64,000 nt of DNA from positions 53,114 through 117,113 of the forward strand of contig JAOTUB010000002.1 of NCBI GenBank assembly GCA_029864095.1. Reading direction: 5' to 3'. The notes under the pieces were generated by a model, which was not told the origin of the DNA, did not search any database, and saw nothing but the letters and a program-made list of their open reading frames with translations. This document shows, piece by piece, positions 57,506 to 64,000 of the stretch. The position numbers were made by a program, and so were the translations under genes. Every line of letters starts with the position of its first letter. The first letter of the stretch is position 1. This DNA comes from Gammaproteobacteria bacterium. Lineage in GTDB: Bacteria > Pseudomonadota > Gammaproteobacteria > Steroidobacterales > Woeseiaceae.

Positions 57506-58458
57506 TGTCGAAAATTCTCATCGTTGCTGAACACGACGGACGTCAACTCAATACCGCTACGACAAAATGCGTGAGCTGTGCGAGCGAAATTGCCGACGCG
57601 ACAATCGACGTACTGGTGCTCACAACAGCGGGTAGTGAGGTCGCGGCGCAGGCGGCAGCGATCTCGGGAGTCGGCCGGGTACGGGTCATCGAGGATCCAG
57701 CCAACGAGCATGCTGTGGCGGCAATGCAGGCGCCACAGGTTGTTGCATTGGCCGGGGAATACTCGCATGTCTTCGGTCCGTCCACGACATTCGGCAAGGA
57801 CTTGATGCCGCGCGTGGCGGCACTGCTGGACGTTGATCAAATCAGCGATGTGATGACGGTTATTGGTTCCCACGAGTTCGAACGCCCGATATACGCCGGT
57901 AACGCGATTGTCACGGTCACCGCCCCGGCCGACCAAATCGTCGTCGCAACGGTTCGAACAGCGTCCTTCCAGGCGGCCGAGCAAGGCAATGCTGTGGCAC
58001 CCGTAGAGAATGCCGAGGTTGAGGTCGAAATTCCGGACCACACACGATTCGTGGCATTGCACGCGGAGGCCTCGGATCGGCCCGACCTGCAGACGGCCGC
58101 AAGGGTCGTGTCGGGCGGGCGGGCGCTCGGCAGCGCAGAGAACTTCGAGATCATCTACAAGCTCGCCGACGCACTGGGCGCCGCCGTCGGCGCCTCACGT
58201 GCAGCGGTCGATGCCGGCTACGTTCCGAACGAATTGCAGGTTGGGCAGACCGGCAAGATCATCGCGCCTGCCCTCTACGTTGCCGTCGGTATATCCGGAG
58301 CAATTCAGCACCTGACCGGAATCAAAGACGCGGGAACGATCGTGGCAATCAACAAGGACGAGGAAGCGCCGATATTCGAGGTTGCCGATATCGGCCTGGT
58401 TGCGGACCTGTTCCAGGCGGTGCCGGAACTGGAAAAAGCACTGTCGTCACGGACCTAA
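57505..58458 (+). CDS. etfA: electron transfer flavoprotein alpha subunit
   Basis: VVSGGRALGSAENFEIIYKLADALGAAVGASRAAVDAGYVPNELQVGQTGKIIAPALYVAVGISGAIQHLTGIKDAGTIVAINKDEEAPIFEVADIGLVADL. Confidence 0.96.
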   Translation: MSKILIVAEHDGRQLNTATTKCVSCASEIADATIDVLVLTTAGSEVAAQAAAISGVGRVRVIEDPANEHAVAAMQAPQVVALAGEYSHVFGPSTTFGKDLMPRVAALLDVDQISDVMTVIGSHEFERPIYAGNAIVTVTAPADQIVVATVRTASFQAAEQGNAVAPVENAEVEVEIPDHTRFVALHAEASDRPDLQTAARVVSGGRALGSAENFEIIYKLADALGAAVGASRAAVDAGYVPNELQVGQTGKIIAPALYVAVGISGAIQHLTGIKDAGTIVAINKDEEAPIFEVADIGLVADLFQAVPELEKALSSRT

Positions 58459-58473
58459 AATAAGAGATCAGGC

Positions 58474-59361
58474 ATGGGTCTATCAGCGGGCAAACTATTC
58501 CGGCAGGCATTGGCAGAGGAAACGCCGTTGCAAATTGCAGGCACTATTAACGCGTATGCCGCGCTGATGGCACAGCAGGTTGGATTTCGATCCATCTACT
58601 TGTCCGGCGCCGGGGTCGCCAACGCTTCGTACGGGCTCCCCGACCTAGGTATGACGTCGCTCGACAACGTGCTGGAGGATGCGGGCCGAATTACCGATGC
58701 GACGGATCTGCCGCTGCTGGTTGACATAGACACCGGCTGGGGAGGAGCGTTCAACATTGCGCGTTCGATTCGAGCAATGGAGAAAGCGGGTGTCGCAGCC
58801 GTGCATATCGAAGACCAGATCGAGCAGAAGCGATGTGGCCACAGACCGAACAAGAATATTGTGTCGCCGGCCGAAATGATTGACCGGATCAGGGCGGCGG
58901 TTGATGCAAGGTCTGACGAGGATTTCCTCATCATGGCGAGGACGGACGCGCTCGCGGTCGAGGGAATGGCGCCAATGCTGGAACGAATCAGTGCGTACGA
59001 GGAGGCCGGTGCGGATGCCATATTTGCCGAAGCAATGACCGAAATAGACCTCTACCGACAGGTGACCAGTGCCGTAAACGTACCTGTGCTGGCAAACCTG
59101 ACGGAATTCGGTATGACTCCGATGTATACGACCGCGGAGCTGGCAAGCGTCGATATTCGAATGGCGCTGTACCCGTTGTCGGCTTTTCGGGCGATGAACA
59201 ATGCGGCGCTGAACGTATTTCGGGCGCTTCGTAATGACGGTACGCAGAAAAACGTAATTGACATCATGCAGACTCGCGATGAGCTCTATGAGTATCTCGG
59301 TTATCACGACTTCGAGCAGAAGCTTGACGCGCTGTTTGGCAAAAAAGAACCAGGGAGATGA
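58474..59361 (+). CDS. prpB: methylisocitrate lyase
   Basis: [61 protein letters not shown]. Confidence 0.93.
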   Translation: MGLSAGKLFRQALAEETPLQIAGTINAYAALMAQQVGFRSIYLSGAGVANASYGLPDLGMTSLDNVLEDAGRITDATDLPLLVDIDTGWGGAFNIARSIRAMEKAGVAAVHIEDQIEQKRCGHRPNKNIVSPAEMIDRIRAAVDARSDEDFLIMARTDALAVEGMAPMLERISAYEEAGADAIFAEAMTEIDLYRQVTSAVNVPVLANLTEFGMTPMYTTAELASVDIRMALYPLSAFRAMNNAALNVFRALRNDGTQKNVIDIMQTRDELYEYLGYHDFEQKLDALFGKKEPGR

Positions 59362-59364
59362 CGA

Positions 59365-60489
59365 TTGACTGACAAGAAAGCGAGTAGCGCAGGCCTGAGG
59401 GGGCAGGTGGCCGGAAAGTCCGCAATTTGCACCGTCGCGATGGGACACTCGGGCCTTACGTATTTCGGATACGAAGTCGAAGATCTCGCGCAGACGTGCG
59501 AGTTCGAAGAAATCGCATACTTGCTGTTCAATGGAGAGCTACCAACTCAATCGCAACTTAATGCCTACAAGAAACGCCTCAAGTCATTACGCGGTCTGCC
59601 CGACGCATTAAAAGAGGTGCTTGAGCGTATTCCGGCGACGGCGCATCCAATGGATGTGATGAGAACGGGCGTATCCTTCCTCGGCAACCTGGAGGTTGAA
59701 AAAGATTTTTCAGAGCAGCGCGATGCGGCCGACCGGTTGATCGCCACGCTGCCGGGGATAATCTGTTACTGGTACCGGTACAGCCATGATGGCATTCGTG
59801 TGGACCTGGATACCGGGGCCGACTCGATTGGCGGGCATTTTCTGCAGTTGTTACACGACAAGGCACCGAGTGCCCTGCACGAACAGGTAATGCAGGTCTC
59901 ACTGATCCTGTATGCCGAGCATGAATTCAACGCATCGACGTTCACGGCACGTGTATGTGCGTCGACGCTGTCCGACATCCACAGCTGCATTACCGGTGCA
60001 ATAGGGTCACTGCGCGGGCCGCTGCACGGTGGCGCAAATGAAGCGGCCATGGCCATGATCGAGAAATGGGAGTCCCCGGACGAAGCCGAGCAGGCGGTCC
60101 TCGGCATGTTGTCCCGCAAGGAAAAAATTATGGGATTCGGCCACGCCGTCTATACGGAATCCGACCCGCGTAACGCGATCATCAAATCCTGGGCAGAGAA
60201 GCTGTCGAAGCAAGCAGGCGACACGACGTTGTACCCGGTTTCCGTCCGTTGTGAGGAAGTCATGTGGCGGGAGAAGAAGCTCTTCTGCAATGCCGATTTT
60301 TTTCATGCATCGGCGTATCACTTTATGGGCATACCGACGAAACTGTTTACACCGATTTTCGTCATGTCGCGAACGACGGGTTGGGCCGCGCATGTTTTTG
60401 AGCAACGTGCCGACAATCGCATTATTCGACCCAACGCGGAGTACATCGGCCCGGCAGCCCGAAAGGTCGAGCCGATTGCCAATCGCTAG
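59365..60489 (+). CDS. prpC: 2-methylcitrate synthase
   Basis: TYFGYEVEDLAQTCEFEEIAYLLFNGELPT, GAIGSLRGPLHGGANEAAMAMIEKW, IMGFGHAVYTESDPRNAIIKSWAEKLS. TTG start. Confidence 0.93.
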   Translation: MTDKKASSAGLRGQVAGKSAICTVAMGHSGLTYFGYEVEDLAQTCEFEEIAYLLFNGELPTQSQLNAYKKRLKSLRGLPDALKEVLERIPATAHPMDVMRTGVSFLGNLEVEKDFSEQRDAADRLIATLPGIICYWYRYSHDGIRVDLDTGADSIGGHFLQLLHDKAPSALHEQVMQVSLILYAEHEFNASTFTARVCASTLSDIHSCITGAIGSLRGPLHGGANEAAMAMIEKWESPDEAEQAVLGMLSRKEKIMGFGHAVYTESDPRNAIIKSWAEKLSKQAGDTTLYPVSVRCEEVMWREKKLFCNADFFHASAYHFMGIPTKLFTPIFVMSRTTGWAAHVFEQRADNRIIRPNAEYIGPAARKVEPIANR

Positions 60490-60525
60490 GCCACCGATTC
60501 TTTTCAGACGCAGGATCTGCAAGAC

Positions 60526-62010
60526 ATGAGTTCGAACGTTGAATCAAATGTAAGGCCGGATTACGACACGGTTATCCAGGACATTGCCGATTACGTTCTC
60601 GACTACGAAGTCGATTCCAGCGAGGCGATGGACACGGCACGCAATTGCCTCATGGACACCCTGGGCTGTGGACTGCTGGCGTTGCGTTTTCCGGATTGCA
60701 CGAAACATCTCGGTCCCCTGGTAAAGGACACTATTGTGCCGAATGGGGCGCGAGTGCCCGGCACGCCATACGTCCTCGATCCCGTCAAAGCAGCCTGGGA
60801 TATCGGCTGCATCATTCGCTGGCTCGACTTCAACGATACCTGGCTTGCGGCGGAATGGGGCCACCCGTCGGATAACCTGGGTGGCATACTCGCAGTCGCC
60901 GATTACCTGTCGCGAACGAATATCGCCAACGGCAAGAAGCCGCTGTCGATGAAAGTGGTACTTGACGTGATGGTGCGAGCCCATGAAATCCAAGGCGTGC
61001 TGGCATTGGAAAACAGTTTCAATCGCGTGGGTTTGTGTCACGTGCTGCTGGTGCGCGTTGCAACCACGGCCGTCGTTACTCGCTTGATGGGCGGAAATCG
61101 CGAACAAATCTTGGCGGCAGTTTCGCAGGCGTGGGTCGATGGCTCGTCGCTCCGCACGTACCGGCATGCACCCAACGCGGGATCGCGCAAGTCCTGGGCA
61201 GCAGGTGATGCGACCTCACGGGGCGTGCGTCTTGCGGACATTGCGATGCGGGGCGAAATGGGCATTCCCGGCGTGCTTACGGCACCGCAATGGGGGTTCT
61301 ACGATGTTTCGTTCAGCCATACGAATAAAGACCTCAAGCTGAAGGAGGAGGGTGATCGACAGTTCAAGTTTCAGCGCGACTACGGCTCGTATGTCATGGA
61401 GAACGTGCTGTTCAAGATCAGTTTCCCGGCCGAGTTTCATTCCCAAACGGCGTGCGAAGCAGCTGTCCAGCTTCACCCCGAGATCAAGGACCGCCTGGGC
61501 GACATCGAAAAGATCGTTATCACGACACACGAATCCGCAATCCGGATAATTTCGAAAGTAGGGGCGCTGGCGAACCCCGCTGATAGAGATCATTGCCTGC
61601 AGTACATGACGGCTGTACCGTTGATATTCGGCAACCTGGTTGCTGAACACTACGAGAACGAATTTCACGAAGCGAATCCAGAGATCGATGAGCTTCGTAA
61701 AAAAATGGAGATCGTGGAGGACGAGCGCTACAGCCGGGAATACCATGACCCGGAGAAACGCTCGATTGCGAACGCCCTGCAGGTTTTTTTCGAAGATGGC
61801 AGCAGCACCGACAAAGTTGAGATCGAGTACCCGATCGGGCATCGCCGCCGCCGGAAAGAGGGAATACCGGTACTGGAAGCGAAGTTTCGCAGGAATCTTG
61901 CGACTCGCTTCCCGAAGGATAGATGCGCAAGGATTTTTGACCTTTGCAAGAATCAGCAGCAACTTGAAAACACCTGCGTAAACGAATTCATGGACCTGTT
62001 AGTTGCCTGA
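60526..62010 (+). CDS. prpD: 2-methylcitrate dehydratase
   Basis: [91 protein letters not shown]. Confidence 0.93.
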   Translation: MSSNVESNVRPDYDTVIQDIADYVLDYEVDSSEAMDTARNCLMDTLGCGLLALRFPDCTKHLGPLVKDTIVPNGARVPGTPYVLDPVKAAWDIGCIIRWLDFNDTWLAAEWGHPSDNLGGILAVADYLSRTNIANGKKPLSMKVVLDVMVRAHEIQGVLALENSFNRVGLCHVLLVRVATTAVVTRLMGGNREQILAAVSQAWVDGSSLRTYRHAPNAGSRKSWAAGDATSRGVRLADIAMRGEMGIPGVLTAPQWGFYDVSFSHTNKDLKLKEEGDRQFKFQRDYGSYVMENVLFKISFPAEFHSQTACEAAVQLHPEIKDRLGDIEKIVITTHESAIRIISKVGALANPADRDHCLQYMTAVPLIFGNLVAEHYENEFHEANPEIDELRKKMEIVEDERYSREYHDPEKRSIANALQVFFEDGSSTDKVEIEYPIGHRRRRKEGIPVLEAKFRRNLATRFPKDRCARIFDLCKNQQQLENTCVNEFMDLLVA

Positions 62011-62057
62011 ATTAATGCAAACAGCTTTATCGGGTCGGGTTTGGTTGGAGCGGGGAT

Positions 62058-62084
62058 TCCTGGCCGAAAACCAGGATTTCCTGG
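62058..62084 (+). promoter_or_regulatory. Alternating TCCTGG / CCAGGA / TCCTGG elements between prpD and the DUF6489-like gene
   Basis: TCCTGGCCGAAAACCAGGATTTCCTGG: the first two elements form a hairpin with a 7-nt loop; the second and third form a near-contiguous palindrome. Confidence 0.35.
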
Positions 62085-62150
62085 TGACATCGTGAATTGC
62101 AACGGCACAGGCTCGCGAAGTGCCTGAAATAAACAGAGAAGTGACTGCAA

Positions 62151-62423
62151 ATGAAGATCAAAGTGGAATTTGAACTGACGCCGAAAGAGTTCCGCGACAG
62201 CCTCGGACTTCCCGAAGTATCCGAAATACAATCGAAGGCGATTGCCATGGTGAAGTCCCGAATGGGCAAGGACCTCAAGGGCGTTAACGTACCGGCAATT
62301 GTCGAAGGATTGCTGAGCCAGGGCATGACGACGTCCCGCCAGGTCCAACAACTATTCGCGTCCTTGCTCAGCCGCGCCGAAGTCGAGGAGACACCAACTG
62401 CGGCGAAGAAGAAGCGGGAATAG
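62151..62423 (+). CDS. small uncharacterised protein, DUF6489-like
   Basis: MKIKVEFELTPKEFRDSLGLPEVSEIQSKAIAMVKSRMGKDLKGVNVPAIVEGLL resembles the remembered DUF6489 pattern; good start context. Confidence 0.65.
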   Translation: MKIKVEFELTPKEFRDSLGLPEVSEIQSKAIAMVKSRMGKDLKGVNVPAIVEGLLSQGMTTSRQVQQLFASLLSRAEVEETPTAAKKKRE

Positions 62424-62525
62424 GCGAGAGCCTCCCGCTGAAAACGGCATCGCTTGATCGCCCGCGCCCAGCGGGCGGCCGACAGCACGTGACCGCAGTG
62501 GCGTCGGCCCAAACGGCCCGGCTGC

Positions 62526-62945
62526 CTATTTCGGGATCTTTTTTCTCATCCTGTCCAGCGCAGAGCGGAGATCGGCAATCTGCTTGTCCAGCTGCCGCGT
62601 CGCAGGTGCACCCGATTTCTTGAGCAGATCCTTGATCTGCTGCAGCAATTTTTCACCACGGGAGATCAACTCCTGGTTCTTGGCGCCGGCACCTTTTCGG
62701 GCCTCATCGATTGTAGATTTTGCTCGCTTGAGCTGGTTCTGCAATTCATCCAGTACCTTTCCATAGAGTCCGAGGTTAGCCAGCATCAAGTTCTGCGCGC
62801 CTGAAGACAATTCTTCGATACGCAACTGGGTCTTCGATTTTCCGGATGCCTTGCTTGCACCGCTGGATTTCTTTTTTGCTGTTTTCTTTTTCTTTGACGA
62901 TGTTTTTTTTGATCTCGCCTTGGTGGCTGATTTCTTTGTTGCCAT
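62526..62945 (-). CDS. Lys/Ser/Ala-rich tail plus phasin-like helical domain protein
   Basis: MATKKSATKARSKKTSSKKKKTAKKKSSGASKASGKSK basic tail followed by QNLMLANLGLYGKVLDELQNQLKRAKSTIDEARKG helical region. Confidence 0.6.
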   Translation of the reverse strand: MATKKSATKARSKKTSSKKKKTAKKKSSGASKASGKSKTQLRIEELSSGAQNLMLANLGLYGKVLDELQNQLKRAKSTIDEARKGAGAKNQELISRGEKLLQQIKDLLKKSGAPATRQLDKQIADLRSALDRMRKKIPK

Positions 62946-63119
62946 GACTCGCTCCTGAATAGTATTGCCGGTCAGCGAAACAAGCCTGTCATGCCGCCGG
63001 TGCCTGGTAGTATGGCAACAAGAACCGTGCAAAGCGAATGTCACAGTCGATACTGAATTGTTCTGTGCCGGTTCCTATGTGGAAGTGGTGGCCGTTGGCG
63101 CAATTTCTCGTTTCGTGGC

Positions 63120-63460
63120 TCACTCCAAGGGTCGAAATTCTGGCACTGGCTCTCGCCGGCGGCGGTCGAATACGTTTCCTACTATAGTGTCGCACCGATG
63201 GCCTGCAAATTCGTGTATCCCGACGCTAGCGGCATCGCTGACGGCGAGCAAATTCCGCTGCAGAATCGTTCGGGTACGATGATAGCGAGTCTTGACCGTG
63301 GCTTCTTTGATGTCGAGGATTTTGCGACGGCGTGGATGCCGCATTGCTCGACAGCGCGTAACATGAAGACGGACCGAAATGCGTCCGGAAGTTCGTCGGT
63401 ACGGTCTTCCAGCCCTCGCCGAAGCTGGGCATTCGCGAGTTCCCTTTCCGGTTGCATTTG
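63120..63460 (-). pseudogene. ECF sigma-70 factor remnant (region 4 and C-terminus, frameshifted)
   Basis: Two overlapping minus-strand frames join into a sigma region 4: PERELANAQLRRGLEDRTDELPDAFRSVFMLRAVEQCGIHAVAK (frame of ORF 63182-63514) continued by ILDIKEATVKTRYHRTRTILQRNLLAVSDAASVGIHEFAGHRCDTIVGNVF (frame of ORF 63120-63344). Shift at about 63320-63323 beside an A-run (minus strand). Region 2 not found upstream. Confidence 0.65.
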
Positions 63461-63500
63461 CTGTTGTATCGGACGTGTCAGGTGAAGCACTGTCTCAAAC

Positions 63501-63788
63501 TTGGGTTCATCCATGGACTGGTACCGTTTTGTCAGAAACTTACCGAAGTATTCCGGACACGCAGCCAGGCCGATGGGCGTGGAGCCGGCAAATCACTATT
63601 ACGACGGACTGATCGCCAAGATTCAGAATATTGCGAAAAACCCACAGCAAGCCGCAGCAGTGGAGCACGTTTATCCTCGACTACGGCGATCCGTCTACAA
63701 TCGCCACTCCGTCTATTTCCTGATGACGTCGGACGGTGTACAAATCATCCGGGTTTTAGGCCGCGAGGATATCGCCCAGACCTTGTGA
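63501..63788 (+). pseudogene. ParE/RelE-like toxin remnant or divergent orphan toxin
   Basis: ANHYYDGLIAKIQNIAKNPQQ...RLRRSVYNRHSVYFLMTSDGVQIIRVLGREDIAQTL resembles ParE C-termini; N-terminus is atypical and ParE-like residues (KLTEVFRTRSQA) occur in another frame just upstream. Confidence 0.5.
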
Positions 63789-63960
63789 AAACTTGGCTAT
63801 CGGAATCGTCGGCGTTTCGTCAAATTCAAGTGAACAATTGCGACCGGCTGTTCCGACAAGATGCCGACACAAGTCAGACGCCGTTCTGCAAAGTACTGAT
63901 AATCAGGCAACGAGCGCCGTCTTGTCAGCCTTATTTTTCAACAAGTTACAGCGCGCCTGC

Positions 63961-64000
63961 TGGCTACGAACCAGGCGGTCGGGAGTTCGAATCTCTCCGG
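63961..64000 (+). tRNA. 3' fragment of tRNA-Arg(ACG), cut by the window edge; no matching 5' half
   Basis: TGGCTACGAACCAGGCGGTCGGGAGTTCGAATCTCTCCGG contains the CTACGAA anticodon loop and GGGAG-TTCGAAT-CTCTC T-arm; bases 63930-63960 show no D-arm and no acceptor strand complementary to the CGG that follows the T-arm. Confidence 0.6.

Noticed and set aside
57217-58062. 281-aa minus-strand ORF
   Set aside because: Antisense to etfB/etfA, whose motifs are unambiguous.
1-64000. CRISPR arrays, rRNA operons, transposases, intact prophage genes
   Set aside because: No spaced direct repeats, rRNA-like sequence, transposase or phage structural motifs were recognised on reading.

Overview
The window reads as a chromosomal segment, probably from a gammaproteobacterium, dominated by an aerobic 9,10-seco steroid catabolism locus. 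Left (1-11.5 kb): a TonB-dependent receptor running off the left edge, diverging from an esterase and a compact glycerolipid operon (HAD-PlsC fusion, PlsB, WS/DGAT, monoacylglycerol-lipase-like hydrolase, GpsA). Middle (11.5-33 kb): thiolase/DUF35 pair, acyl-CoA dehydrogenases, KstD-like flavoprotein, SDRs, flavin reductase with a MarR-like tail, TetR regulator, KshA-like Rieske oxygenase, an uncharacterised sulfotransferase/DUF1214-like/FFLEE-like unit, acyl-CoA synthetase, OYE, and two overlapping Lrp/AsnC regulators. 33.7-53.8 kb: a same-strand run of 21 genes with almost no gaps (hsaA-D-E-G-F-C, ipdA-B, DUF35-thiolase, ipdC, echA20, two acyl-CoA dehydrogenase pairs, thiolases, SDRs, MaoC). 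Right: a second WS/DGAT, PhaR, GntR-etfBA-prpBCD, a DUF6489-like protein, a Lys-rich phasin-like protein, then a decayed edge with an ECF sigma remnant, a ParE-like remnant and a 3' tRNA-Arg(ACG) fragment. Most notable non-coding signals: two near-identical long inverted repeats that embed TATAAT and lie at the TetR/kshA promoter and the divergent DUF35/acyl-CoA dehydrogenase promoter; a recurring AT-rich motif at several steroid promoters; paired TTGTTAACA sites at the GntR-etf-prp promoter; and the tRNA-Arg 3' fragment at the right edge. All family calls come from reading motifs by eye; no searches were run.
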